Source: an uncultured Nitrospiraceae bacterium (GTDB lineage: Bacteria > Nitrospirota > Thermodesulfovibrionia > Thermodesulfovibrionales > Dissulfurispiraceae). Taken from it: 64,000 bases of DNA. The notes below the pieces were generated by a model. The model worked only from the letters and a program-made list of their open reading frames with translations. It ran no database searches and was not told the DNA's origin. The DNA lies in assembly GCA_903822005.1 (NCBI GenBank), contig CAIJNL010000018.1, positions 186,001-250,000 on the forward strand. Reading direction: 5' to 3'. This document shows positions 56,255-64,000 of the stretch, piece by piece. Positions within the stretch are counted from its first letter, which is position 1, and the number at the start of each line of letters is the position of its first letter. The translations under genes and the position numbers were made by a program.

Positions 56255-56425
56255 TTAAGCGGGCATTTCGCTGTCGTCGATCACAGCTGCATCCGCATAT
56301 TCTTCCGGCGCTTTGTCAAAGACCTGCTTGCACTGCAATGAGCAGAAACAGAAATTTGCGCCGCGGTAATAAGTCTGATATTCGTTGCCTTCTACTTCAA
56401 CGTCACATACCGGATCTTTCACCAT
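56255..56425 (-). CDS. YHS-domain protein
   Basis: A 56-residue protein starting MVKDPVCDVEVEGNEYQTYY, then CFCSLQCKQVFDKAPEEY. This is the YHS domain pattern (DPVC...F-C-S-x-x-C...F...PE-Y), a small metal-binding domain common near heavy-metal ATPases. GGGAGG precedes ATG 56425 at good spacing, so it is a real gene despite its size. It stands alone; no metal ATPase is adjacent. Confidence 0.85.
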   Translation of the reverse strand: MVKDPVCDVEVEGNEYQTYYRGANFCFCSLQCKQVFDKAPEEYADAAVIDDSEMPA

Positions 56426-56906
56426 GATAAACCTCCCTGAGATAAAAATGCTCTATATAAAGTAAACCAAAAAACAGGGCCAAAGGAAATAGGGAAATGT
56501 CTGAAATCTGTGTGGGGTTAAAGACTCCGATTTGTGGTGAATTGTCCTACAATCTGCCCTGTTACTTTGTCTATAATTAGTGCATCCGGCCCGAAGTTGT
56601 ATGTTATTACTAGTGCTTTAGTTTGTTGCCTCCTGCTGCTCTTCGTAATAAAAGTACGGCCCATGCAATGACCGCTTATCTAATTATCGGGATTTTGGCC
56701 TGGGAATTGAGTATCGAAAAGCTGGTTTTTTAACTAAATGATGTTTTAGTGTAACATTTTCCGCATTTTCTAGTCCATTCCTGCTGGCCCAAACCTGGCA
56801 AATTGCATTATCCATGTTGGCGTACATATAATAGACAAGCGTTCAAAATCTTTACCATTTGATAATATATTGAACACTCGCAATAAATTACTGGGAGAAG
56901 AAATCT
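56426..56906. other. Intergenic region upstream of the sigma-54 activator
   Basis: About 480 bp without a gene. It is AT-rich and contains a sigma-54-like sequence (listed separately). A possible -10 occurs in ATTTGATAATATATTG about 40 bases before the gene. No RNA gene is recognised. Confidence 0.45.
56785..56800 (+). promoter_or_regulatory. Possible sigma-54-type promoter
   Basis: TGGCCC (56785-56790), five bases, then TGGCA (56796-56800) keeps the essential GG-N10-GC spacing and most of the -24/-12 consensus (TGGCAC-N5-TTGCA). It lies 107 bp before the activator's start, so autoregulation is possible. Matches of this quality occur by chance. Confidence 0.3.
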
Positions 56907-58838
56907 GTGCAACCCCGCATACTGTTTATCTCAATCTGCCCCGAAATTACTTTGCTGGCGCAGCAGCTTTCCAGAGAGCTTGAGGCGCCTCTTAAAATAG
57001 TTGAGGGAGGCGTCACCAAAGGCGGTCACCTTTATGCGAAGCAGATGGAAAATGAATACGATGTTGTTATCAGCCATGGGGGTACTGCCGCGCATATAGA
57101 AGATATTGTAAAAAGGATCCCGGTCATAACGATAAAACTTACTGTCAGTGATTTTCTTAAAGCATTTGACAAGGCCATAAGATTTGGAAAACCCCTGGCA
57201 CTGCTTTGCGTTAAAAGTGAAGTATTGTCAGAGCTGGAGCAAATTGCCGAGTTGTCTGGTCATATTAAATATAAGGTTTTTTCGTATTCCAACCGGGATG
57301 AATATTTCAGCCAATTTAACGCTGCCGTTGATCTTGATGGGCACACCCTTATTGGACTGGGAGGATACAGTCTGGACCGATTAAAGGCCCGGGTGAAAGA
57401 AAAAGAGATAAACTATGTTCTTATCAGGCCCACCCTGAAAAACGTCAGACAGGCTATTCTGTCGGCAAAGAGCATTGTGGAACTGAAAAGAAAAGAAGAG
57501 CTCAAGGCGGAAAGGATGAAGAGCATAGTCGACTATTCAAGAGAAGGCATTATCTCTCTTGATAGAAAAGGCCTTGTTATGTCTTTCAACACTGCCGCTG
57601 AAAAAATTCTCGGCATAAAAGCAGATTCTGTCCTGTTTAAGGCAATAACGGAAGATTCTATGCCGCAACCGGTCAGGCATCTCTATGGTAATGGCAGCTT
57701 CGAAGTCAATAAACTGATAAAGCTGAATAAAGTCGCAATCCTTGTCAACAGAATTCCTGTAACGGTCAATGACGAGTGTGAGGAAGCGATACTTACTTTT
57801 CAGCCGGTATCCGACATTCAGAAACTCGAGATCAACGCCAGGATGCAATTGTATGCCAAGGGCCTGGTAGCAAAGCATGCCTTTGACAATATTATTGGCA
57901 GCAGTCAGGCATTAAAGGCGTCTATTAACAAGGCAAAGCGCTTCAGCAACACGGCGGCATCAGTATTGATCGAAGGAGAGACGGGCACCGGGAAAGAGCT
58001 CTTTGTGCAGAGCATTCACAACGCCAGTCCGAGGCGGGAAGGTCCTTTTGTTGCTGTTAATTGCGCCGCCTTGCCTGAACACTTACTCGAAAGCGAACTG
58101 TTCGGATATGACGAAGGTGCATTCACCGGGGCAAAAAAAGGCGGCAAGGCCGGGCTGTTTGAACTCGCCCATAATGGCACGATCTTTCTGGATGAAATAG
58201 GAGAGGTGGCCCCTTCGATTCAGAGCCGTCTCTTGAGGGTCCTTCAGGAAAAAGAGATACTGAGAGTCGGAGGTGATCGCATAATCAATGTCGATGTCAG
58301 GCTGGTCGCCGCAACAAATAAAAATCTGTATAAAATGGTATCAGAAGGTCATTTCCGGAATGATCTCTATTTCAGGATCAATGTGTTAAATGTCCGCATA
58401 GCCCCTCTTCGCGAAAGAGTAGAGGACATTCTTCTGCTGGTCGAACACTTTTTAAAGATGAAAAATGCTAAATACGGCGCTTCTGTCGAGATGCTTGGCA
58501 AGGCCGGCATTGATCTGCTTCAGGAATATTCCTGGCCCGGCAATGTCCGCGAACTCGAATATTTTATTGAAAAACTGGTTATTCTTGCCGATGATGATGT
58601 GGTAAGCGAGGGGCTTGTTAAATCGCTTCTCAGCGAACACTGGGAAACCCAGATGGAGTCCGGAGATGCCGGGGCATCCGGTACCATAACGATTAATGTC
58701 AGCTCGATGAAGGAAATGCAGAATCAGATAGTCGCAAAACTGCTGGAAAAGTCGGGTGGGAACAAACAAATGGTTGCCAGGGAACTCGGGATAAGCCGGG
58801 TGACAATATGGAACAGACTTAATGAAATGAATAAATAA
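56907..58838 (+). CDS. Sigma-54-dependent regulator with PrpR_N sensor
   Basis: A 643-residue activator in four parts. A PrpR_N sensor domain (about 1-190) shows SHGGTAAHIEDIVKRIPVI. A PAS domain (about 205-305) follows, with SREGIISLDRKGLVMSFN. Then comes the AAA+ ATPase that remodels sigma-54 polymerase (GETGTGKE at 357-364 and GAFTGA, the sigma-54 contact loop, at 404-409). A Fis-type helix-turn-helix at the end contains GGNKQMVARELGISRVTIWN. PrpR_N domains bind organic acids such as methylcitrate. The start (GTG 56907) follows a weak GGGAGAAG. The gene is convergent with the 2-oxoacid-oxidation operon, the likeliest target. Confidence 0.93.
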   Translation: MQPRILFISICPEITLLAQQLSRELEAPLKIVEGGVTKGGHLYAKQMENEYDVVISHGGTAAHIEDIVKRIPVITIKLTVSDFLKAFDKAIRFGKPLALLCVKSEVLSELEQIAELSGHIKYKVFSYSNRDEYFSQFNAAVDLDGHTLIGLGGYSLDRLKARVKEKEINYVLIRPTLKNVRQAILSAKSIVELKRKEELKAERMKSIVDYSREGIISLDRKGLVMSFNTAAEKILGIKADSVLFKAITEDSMPQPVRHLYGNGSFEVNKLIKLNKVAILVNRIPVTVNDECEEAILTFQPVSDIQKLEINARMQLYAKGLVAKHAFDNIIGSSQALKASINKAKRFSNTAASVLIEGETGTGKELFVQSIHNASPRREGPFVAVNCAALPEHLLESELFGYDEGAFTGAKKGGKAGLFELAHNGTIFLDEIGEVAPSIQSRLLRVLQEKEILRVGGDRIINVDVRLVAATNKNLYKMVSEGHFRNDLYFRINVLNVRIAPLRERVEDILLLVEHFLKMKNAKYGASVEMLGKAGIDLLQEYSWPGNVRELEYFIEKLVILADDDVVSEGLVKSLLSEHWETQMESGDAGASGTITINVSSMKEMQNQIVAKLLEKSGGNKQMVARELGISRVTIWNRLNEMNK

Positions 58839-58885
58839 ATCTTCGCTGTTGAAGAAATGGTACGTTTTCTTTTTTTAGCGCTGGG

Positions 58886-59677
58886 TCATTTTTCTTTGCC
58901 GCGGATATCAATATCTCGCATATCGAACAGGAACGGAAACCTTTCGCGTGTCCGGTTGACCATATTCGGATCAATATCGCATGTGATAATTCCTTCCTTG
59001 TCCCGGCCCGAGCATATTTCGTACCCCCAGGGATCATATGCGAGCGACAGGCCCGGATATGGAATATTATTTCCGTCAACGCCCACCCGGTTGATGCCTA
59101 TAACAAAACACTGGTTTTCTATGGCGCGGGCCTTGAGAAGCGCCGCCCAGTGATCGATGCGTTTTGTAAGCCAGTTAGCAATGACGAATATACACTGTAC
59201 AGATGGGGCAACGGTCCTGAAGATCTCGGGGAATCGTATGTCGTAGCAAATAAAGATGGTTGAAGCGACTCCGTCCAGCGAAAAAACAGCTGGCTGTTCT
59301 CCGGCCCTGATCATATCGGCCTCATTAATTACCGAGAACATATACATTTTTGAGTAATACCCGGCAGTCAGCCCATGGCGGTCGATCGCTACCGCTATGT
59401 TGCGGCCTTTTTTTTCTCCTGAAACAGATGTGAGATATCCCGCTATAATATTGATGCCAAGCTCGCGGGCCAGAGACGAGAGAAAAGGAGTGGTGCTGTC
59501 CGGGGAATTTTCGGAGAACATGGTGGCCTGCATAGGGAAACCCGTAGTGAAGGCTTCCGGCAGGACAACAAGATCGCATTCCTCTGCTGCCGCCTTTCTT
59601 ATAAAGAATTCGGCTTTTGCATGGTTGGCTTCCGGATCAAGCCATTTGATATCGAGCTGCAGCAGCGCTATTTTCAT
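58886..59677 (-). CDS. Carbon-nitrogen hydrolase (omega-amidase-like)
   Basis: A 263-residue nitrilase-superfamily protein with the catalytic triad E41 (VVLPEAFTTGF), K110 (YYSKMYMF) and C144 (IFICYDIRFPE). Overall layout resembles omega-amidases and YafV-type enzymes, which hydrolyse 2-oxoglutaramate and 2-oxosuccinamate to 2-oxo acids, although substrate choice cannot be read from sequence. It is the last gene in the operon, 53 bp after buk. An omega-amidase would feed 2-oxo acids from amide transamination into the same pathway. Confidence 0.85.
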   Translation of the reverse strand: MKIALLQLDIKWLDPEANHAKAEFFIRKAAAEECDLVVLPEAFTTGFPMQATMFSENSPDSTTPFLSSLARELGINIIAGYLTSVSGEKKGRNIAVAIDRHGLTAGYYSKMYMFSVINEADMIRAGEQPAVFSLDGVASTIFICYDIRFPEIFRTVAPSVQCIFVIANWLTKRIDHWAALLKARAIENQCFVIGINRVGVDGNNIPYPGLSLAYDPWGYEICSGRDKEGIITCDIDPNMVNRTRERFPFLFDMRDIDIRGKEK

Positions 59678-59730
59678 GATTGTCCGTATTCAATTTAACA
59701 CAAATTATCGATTTTTTTGTTCCTCGTTGT

Positions 59731-60813
59731 CTATGACGGAGCGATAAATTCATGCGCTGTTTCTTCGCCTTTCAGTACGCGCAAAACCCCGAAGGCGAGT
59801 GCCTCCAGTTCATTTTCGCCGGCCACGATTGTAACCGGGGCAATGAACTTCACCCTCTCGGTGATCCAGTCTGTCATCATTTTGGAATGGGCAACCGCGC
59901 CCGTAAGAATAATTACGTCAACATTCCCGTTGACAACGGTGGCCAGTTCTCCTATGCCCTTTGCGGTCTGATAGGCCATGGCCTTGTAAATTATTTCGGC
60001 ATTCTTGTCGCCGTTCTTTATTTTTTCCTCAACATCGAGGGCCTTGTTCGTGCCCAGGTAAGCTACAAGGCCTCCTTTGCCTCTCATAAGTTTGGTGGCC
60101 GAATTGCGGTCGTACTTTCCGGAGAAACAGAGGTCGACCAGCTGCCGGCATGGCACACGTCCTGCCCGCTCCGGGGAAAAGGCGCCTTCTTCGTCTGTCA
60201 GTACATCTATCATTCTTCCGCCGCTGATAACCGTCGCGGTGATTCCGCCTCCCAGGTGACTTACGACGATGTTCAGTTCCTGCAGTTTCCTGTTCATATC
60301 CTTCGCGGTTTTTATGGCAACAGCACGCATATTCAGAACATGGCAGGATGCCCTTCTTGTCATCTGGGGCACACCGGGGAACCTCGCGATTTCTTCGAGT
60401 TCATCGACGACCACGGCGTCATATATATAGGATGGAATATTCAGTGCGTTTGCAATCTCATAAGATATCAGGGCACCAAGATTGGAGGCATGGTCGTCAA
60501 TCGGGCGGTAGGTAAGAAAATCGATCATGTCCCGGTTGACCAGGTATGCCCCTTGCTTTAACGGGGGAAGCTTGCCGCCGCGGCCCGCGACCGCCGAAAG
60601 GTCCGTGAGCGCAAATTTTTCTTCTTCCAGGCATGCCATGATAGCCTGTTTCCTCATCTGAAACTGGTCTACCATAGTTTGGTAATGTGATAATTCAGCG
60701 GCGTCATGCTCCACTTTTTTCTGGAAGAGCTCTTTTTCATTTTCATATACAGCTATCTTGGTCGAGGTAGATCCCGGATTAACCGATAATATCTTATATG
60801 TCTGTTTTGCCAT
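59731..60813 (-). CDS. buk: Butyrate kinase
   Basis: A 360-residue acetate/butyrate kinase-family enzyme: NPGSTSTKIAVYEN at the phosphate-binding strand near the N-terminus, VSHLGGGITATVISGGRMID, and GALISYEIA. The ASKHA fold and length match Buk. It transfers phosphate from acyl phosphate to ADP. It follows ptb by 42 bp, which distinguishes it from acetate kinase by context. ATG 60813 has GAGGAG upstream. The neighbouring ferredoxin oxidoreductase suggests short or branched-chain acyl substrates. Confidence 0.95.
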   Translation of the reverse strand: MAKQTYKILSVNPGSTSTKIAVYENEKELFQKKVEHDAAELSHYQTMVDQFQMRKQAIMACLEEEKFALTDLSAVAGRGGKLPPLKQGAYLVNRDMIDFLTYRPIDDHASNLGALISYEIANALNIPSYIYDAVVVDELEEIARFPGVPQMTRRASCHVLNMRAVAIKTAKDMNRKLQELNIVVSHLGGGITATVISGGRMIDVLTDEEGAFSPERAGRVPCRQLVDLCFSGKYDRNSATKLMRGKGGLVAYLGTNKALDVEEKIKNGDKNAEIIYKAMAYQTAKGIGELATVVNGNVDVIILTGAVAHSKMMTDWITERVKFIAPVTIVAGENELEALAFGVLRVLKGEETAHEFIAPS

Positions 60814-60855
60814 AAACGAATGATTCTCCTCTTTTATTTAATTCGCAGCTTTCCT

Positions 60856-61764
60856 TCACAGTGTAGCTGAGGCCGCAAGCGCCAAAGGAAGAAACTTGTC
60901 CTGTGTTTCGACTGCCCTCGATGTCAGTACTATAGGCACTTTGCCTCCTATAACTATACCGGCGCTGCCCGCTCCGGCTGAATATCTGAGGGCTTTCAGC
61001 AATATGTTGCCTGCGGTCATATTCGGCACAACCATCAAATCGACCTCGCCGCAGACCGGGCTCTCAAATCCCTTGATCTCGGCCGACTCCCGGCTGATTG
61101 CCAGGTCATATGAGAGGGGCCCTTCAATTATGCAGCCGCTTAGAATACCCTCCAGATTCATCTTCTTCAATTCCCCTGCATCGACCGAATCCTGCATCTT
61201 GGGGTTAACCTGTTCACTCGAAGCCAGTATGGCGACTTTCGGGGGCTCAAAGCCCATGCGGGTCATTGTGACTACGGCATTCTCGACAATAGCCTTTTTT
61301 TGCGACAGATCAGGGGAGATGTTTACAGCCACATCCGTCAACCCTATAAGTTTGTGATAGTTGGGAATCTGGACTATGCTCAGATGGGACATCAGGTTCC
61401 CGGTGCGCAGACCGCCTTCACTGCTCAGCAGGATTCGCAGCAGATCCCCTGTCTGAATCAGGCCTTTCATCAGAAAATCGGCTTCTCCTGCCCGTACAAG
61501 TTCGGCTGCCCTTGTTGCCGCGTCCGCCGATGTTTCAGCATGGACGATATTATAATCCTGCGGATTCTCCCCAAGCAGAAGAAGCTGGTCTTTTATTTTT
61601 TTTTCGGGGCCTATTAAAATCGCGGCCACAATATTGTCCTTTACAGCCTGGCTAACGGCCTCAAGCGTATGGCTGTCCTGCGCCGCCACCACTGCAACGA
61701 CCCTTTTTGATTTACCGCTTTCCCTTGCCCTGTTAATGAGCTGATCAAGACTGGTATATGTCAT
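60856..61764 (-). CDS. ptb: Phosphate butyryltransferase
   Basis: A 302-residue member of the phosphate acetyl/butyryltransferase family. The N-terminal region has VVAVVAAQDSHTLEAVSQAV, and the C-terminal half carries NMTAGNILLKALRYSAGAGS and AGIVIGGKVPIVLTSRA, both family signatures. It exchanges CoA of an acyl-CoA for phosphate. It lies between the ferredoxin subunit gene (4 bp gap) and buk. Confidence 0.94.
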   Translation of the reverse strand: MTYTSLDQLINRARESGKSKRVVAVVAAQDSHTLEAVSQAVKDNIVAAILIGPEKKIKDQLLLLGENPQDYNIVHAETSADAATRAAELVRAGEADFLMKGLIQTGDLLRILLSSEGGLRTGNLMSHLSIVQIPNYHKLIGLTDVAVNISPDLSQKKAIVENAVVTMTRMGFEPPKVAILASSEQVNPKMQDSVDAGELKKMNLEGILSGCIIEGPLSYDLAISRESAEIKGFESPVCGEVDLMVVPNMTAGNILLKALRYSAGAGSAGIVIGGKVPIVLTSRAVETQDKFLPLALAASATL

Positions 61765-61768
61765 TTAG

Positions 61769-61996
61769 CTATTCCTCCTTAATGCTTATTGCCAGATCAG
61801 GACATATCATCACGCACTGCAGGCAGCCTGTGCAAGTGTCGCCATTCACCACGGTGATATATTGGTAGCCCTGCGCGTTGAATTTATCTGATGGCTCGAA
61901 TATTTTTTTTGGGCAGCATTCCTGGCAATATCCGCATGCCTTGCAATTGGTTTCGTTGACTGACGGTCTGAATTTTATCCTGTTTTTTTTATCCAT
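61769..61996 (-). CDS. 2-oxoacid:ferredoxin oxidoreductase, delta (ferredoxin) subunit
   Basis: A 75-residue protein with two 4Fe-4S clusters (C18-C21-C24-C28 and C55-C58-C61-C65). It is the small ferredoxin-like subunit of a four-subunit pyruvate/2-oxoacid:ferredoxin oxidoreductase. It is encoded after alpha, beta and gamma, at the end of the oxidoreductase part. The gap to gamma is five bases. Confidence 0.9.
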   Translation of the reverse strand: MDKKNRIKFRPSVNETNCKACGYCQECCPKKIFEPSDKFNAQGYQYITVVNGDTCTGCLQCVMICPDLAISIKEE

Positions 61997-62001
61997 GGTA
62001 T

Positions 62002-62538
62002 CTATCCAGTCCTCTTAATTAACGTTTCGGCGGCCTTCATTCCGCTATTTATAGCAGCAACATTCTTTTCTGCAACGGCCGCTGAAAACTTTCTGCGGAT
62101 TGCGGATACGATGCTGTCGTAACTGACTACCTTCGACATATATATCATCGCGCCGACTGCCACAAGGTTTGCTACCTTGCCGTCACCGATTTCAGCGGCT
62201 ATTTTAGCAAAAGGCAGGCCATGCCAGTTATTTCCTTTTCCATCCTTTATCAGGCTGTTGTCATAAAGAACTGTTGCAACGGTATTTGAATATCTGCCCA
62301 CTGCGCTTTCATTAAGAACTATGATCATATCAGGTTTCTCCACCTGGTGAAAAAGTATATCATCTTTGTCCATTATGACTTCTGCCGAGCTGAAACCTCC
62401 CCGCTGGGCAATCCCGTATGTTTGTGTCTGGACAACGTTTTTCCCTTCGAGGATAGCGGCATCTGCCAGGACGGTTGCGGCGAAAATCTGTCCTTGTCCC
62501 CCGCTGCCGGCAATGATAATTTCGCTTTTATGGTTCAA
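62002..62538 (-). CDS. 2-oxoacid:ferredoxin oxidoreductase, gamma subunit
   Basis: A 178-residue gamma-type subunit with EIIIAGSGGQGQIFAA at the N-terminus and QTYGIAQRGGFSSAEV. I choose TTG 62538 as start, with GGAGG eight bases before; it begins one base after the beta stop codon. The ATG at 62562 would create a 23-base overlap with beta and place this GGAGG inside the coding sequence. Confidence 0.85.
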   Translation of the reverse strand: MNHKSEIIIAGSGGQGQIFAATVLADAAILEGKNVVQTQTYGIAQRGGFSSAEVIMDKDDILFHQVEKPDMIIVLNESAVGRYSNTVATVLYDNSLIKDGKGNNWHGLPFAKIAAEIGDGKVANLVAVGAMIYMSKVVSYDSIVSAIRRKFSAAVAEKNVAAINSGMKAAETLIKRTG

Positions 62539-62539
62539 T

Positions 62540-63370
62540 TTATTTTCCTCCTGCCCTGACATTTATGCGGGACCTCATGGATTCATAGCTGGCGCAGAAG
62601 TCTGGATAGTCTTTGTCCACTAATTTGCCTGTAACAAAGTATCCATCTGCCTCTGCATTGGCAAGCTGCTCATATTTAGCGCGCGGAACGCCTTTTTCCT
62701 TCATCCAGCGAATCATATCAATAGGCTGCTTCATCTTGTTCCGCGGGCCGAAAAGAGTGGTGCAAGGGCTGATAACTTCCACAAGCGAAAACCCTTTTTT
62801 CCCCAGGGCTTCGACTATGCGCTTCTTCAGCATGGCACCATTGGCAACAGTTTCCCTGGCAACGTAATTGGCCCCTGCTGCTTCAGCGAGCCCGCAAATG
62901 TCGAAACCTCTCTCCGGATTTCCCGCAATAGAGGTGCTTGTGATGCTGGCGGCCGGAGTCGTGGCCGAGAATTGTCCGCCGGTCATACCATAGTTGAAGT
63001 TGTTGACTATTATCGCGGTTAGATCCATATTGCGCCGCGCGGCATGGATAAGATGATTCCCGCCTATGGTTGCCCCGTCGCCGTCGCCCATTAGGACGAC
63101 TACATGCAGTTCTGGATTCGCGGCCTTGACCCCTGTTGCGTATGTCAATGCCCTGCCATGAGTGGTATGTAATGCATTGGTCATTATATAATCATCGGCC
63201 TTTCCCCAGCAGCCGATCCCGCTGACTACAACAACTTCATTTTTTTTGTACCGCAGTTCTTCAAAAGCCCGCAACATGGCCCCTAATGTTATCCCGTTGC
63301 CGCAGCCGGAACACCACATGAGCGGCAGGGCTTCTTTTCTCAAATATTCTAAACCAGTAGCATGTGACAT
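62540..63370 (-). CDS. 2-oxoacid:ferredoxin oxidoreductase, beta subunit (TPP)
   Basis: A 276-residue thiamine-diphosphate subunit: WCSGCGNGITLGAML, then VMGDGDGATIGGNH with the GDG metal-TPP motif and NNFNYGMTGGQ. It carries the active site where the 2-oxoacid is decarboxylated. It follows alpha by 18 bp. The C-terminal region PEDxx-free tail is normal for beta subunits of this class. Confidence 0.94.
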   Translation of the reverse strand: MSHATGLEYLRKEALPLMWCSGCGNGITLGAMLRAFEELRYKKNEVVVVSGIGCWGKADDYIMTNALHTTHGRALTYATGVKAANPELHVVVLMGDGDGATIGGNHLIHAARRNMDLTAIIVNNFNYGMTGGQFSATTPAASITSTSIAGNPERGFDICGLAEAAGANYVARETVANGAMLKKRIVEALGKKGFSLVEVISPCTTLFGPRNKMKQPIDMIRWMKEKGVPRAKYEQLANAEADGYFVTGKLVDKDYPDFCASYESMRSRINVRAGGK

Positions 63371-63388
63371 CAGAAATGCCTCCTTGGA

Positions 63389-64000
63389 TTAATCAAACTC
63401 TTTTAAAATGTCTGCCGGCGTAATGATCTGTCCGTTAAAGCTGTTGACCTTTTTCAGGTTCACCTGCGGTCCCAATGCCTTTACTACTTCTCCGGCAAGC
63501 TGACCACTGTAATTCATTTCGGCGACGACAACTTTTCGCGCGCCTTCGACGGCCTTTATTATCTCGACATCCGGGAAGGGCCATATAGTTATAAGCTGCA
63601 GCACTCCGACCTTGAGGCCCTTCTTTCGTGCTTCCGCAGCGGCTGCCCGTGCAGTTCTGGCAACCGCACCGGTAGCCACGACCAGGATATCGCAATCTTC
63701 GACATCATAACTTTTAGTCATTACTATATCGCCGCGGTGTTCCTCAATTTTTTTATGCAGTTGTGCCACCCTTCTGGCAGCGTTTTGGGGATCGTTGTTG
63801 CTGAACCCGTCCTCTCCATGCATCGAGCTGGTTATGTGGAAAATATATTCGCTTCCGTATGAGGCGAGCGGCGCCACCTTGTCGCCCTCAAAATTAAAAG
63901 GCTTATAGCCGTCAGCTGGTCCGGATGGTTTGATTCTGTCGCAGACAGGTAATTCACCAGGCGCAGGCACAGCATAATTCTCGCGCATGTGACCGACAAT
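63389..64000 (-). CDS. 2-oxoacid:ferredoxin oxidoreductase, alpha subunit (5' part outside window)
   Basis: The frame stays open to the window end; the ~203 C-terminal residues are visible. SYDVEDCDILVVATGAVART and KVGVLQLITIWPFPDVEII are typical of the alpha subunit C-terminal transketolase-like domain. The subfamily (2-oxoisovalerate, 2-oxoglutarate or other) cannot be set from this part; the ptb-buk context favours branched- or short-chain 2-oxo acids. The ATG at 63988 is internal or incidental. Confidence 0.92.
   Translation of the reverse strand: MVGHMRENYAVPAPGELPVCDRIKPSGPADGYKPFNFEGDKVAPLASYGSEYIFHITSSMHGEDGFSNNDPQNAARRVAQLHKKIEEHRGDIVMTKSYDVEDCDILVVATGAVARTARAAAAEARKKGLKVGVLQLITIWPFPDVEIIKAVEGARKVVVAEMNYSGQLAGEVVKALGPQVNLKKVNSFNGQIITPADILKEFD

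Noticed and set aside
1-64000. Insertion sequences, prophage genes or CRISPR arrays
   Set aside because: No transposase, integrase, phage structural or Cas motif, and no regular short repeat-spacer series, was found in the window.

Overview
The window looks like a chromosomal segment of a Gram-negative (diderm), probably anaerobic bacterium. It has an LPS/outer-membrane block (bamA, Skp-like, lpxD, fabZ, lpxA, lpxI), a Tol system, flagellar-type accessory genes, a chemoreceptor, a sigma-54 activator, several radical SAM enzymes, and ferredoxin-linked 2-oxoacid oxidation with phosphotransbutyrylase/butyrate kinase. Gene content and order fit Nitrospirota (Thermodesulfovibrio-like) or a Desulfobacterota relative best. 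That is an inference from memory; no rRNA or marker tree is available. Base composition looks even, and I see no insertion sequence, prophage or CRISPR array.

Layout. 1-4706: the end of a DUF362 gene, a NapH-NapG-type polyferredoxin fusion, and a convergent P-type ATPase. 4707-10036: a stress block (dnaJ-hspR, clpB, tRNA-Asn) flanked by two diverged copies of an intergenic element of about 310-320 bp. 10037-14905: a DUF3108 protein, hisA-hisF, a DUF2750 protein, a PP-loop tRNA-thiolase-like protein and a heptose-7-phosphate kinase. 15035-18723: tolQ-tolR-tolA-tolB, moaC and a YwbE-family gene. 18757-20217: a four-gene operon of unknown small, mostly membrane proteins, including tandem paralogues. 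20530-28887: radical SAM, AMMECR1, polyprenyl synthase, mtnA, an NRAMP-type transporter overlapping a PRC/MgtE_N/CBS protein, and an FhlB/FliK-like pair. 28954-42207: serS, a YkgJ-type protein, an AAA/DUF4143 protein, a B12-radical SAM protein, an M24 peptidase, an MCP, YgiQ, SemiSWEET, DUF3842-CooT and a six-TM protein. 42204-48326: the LPS/BAM operon on the minus strand. 48526-55480: a ROK kinase, lepA-lepB, ribE-ribBA, tRNA-Arg, a flavin reductase and a nitroreductase. 55542-64000: a truncated receiver protein with a coupled 54-aa membrane peptide, a 56-aa YHS protein, a PrpR_N sigma-54 regulator, and an operon running 2-oxoacid:ferredoxin oxidoreductase (alpha-beta-gamma-delta)-ptb-buk-nitrilase.

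How the genes work together. The minus-strand operon at the right end is predicted to oxidise 2-oxoacids to acyl-CoA while reducing ferredoxin, then convert acyl-CoA to acyl phosphate (Ptb) and harvest ATP (Buk); the convergent sigma-54 activator is the obvious local regulator candidate. The LPS/BAM block makes lipid A precursors and inserts outer-membrane proteins. HspR next to dnaJ and clpB suggests HspR control of the chaperones.

The strongest candidate for something undescribed is the duplicated intergenic element at 4764-5083 and 9709-10019. Each copy has two conserved domains of near-constant length (102/103 and 130/130 nt), each closed by complementary ends, joined by a divergent linker. 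A conserved GNRA-type hairpin and wobble-compatible substitutions favour a structured RNA read from the plus strand.
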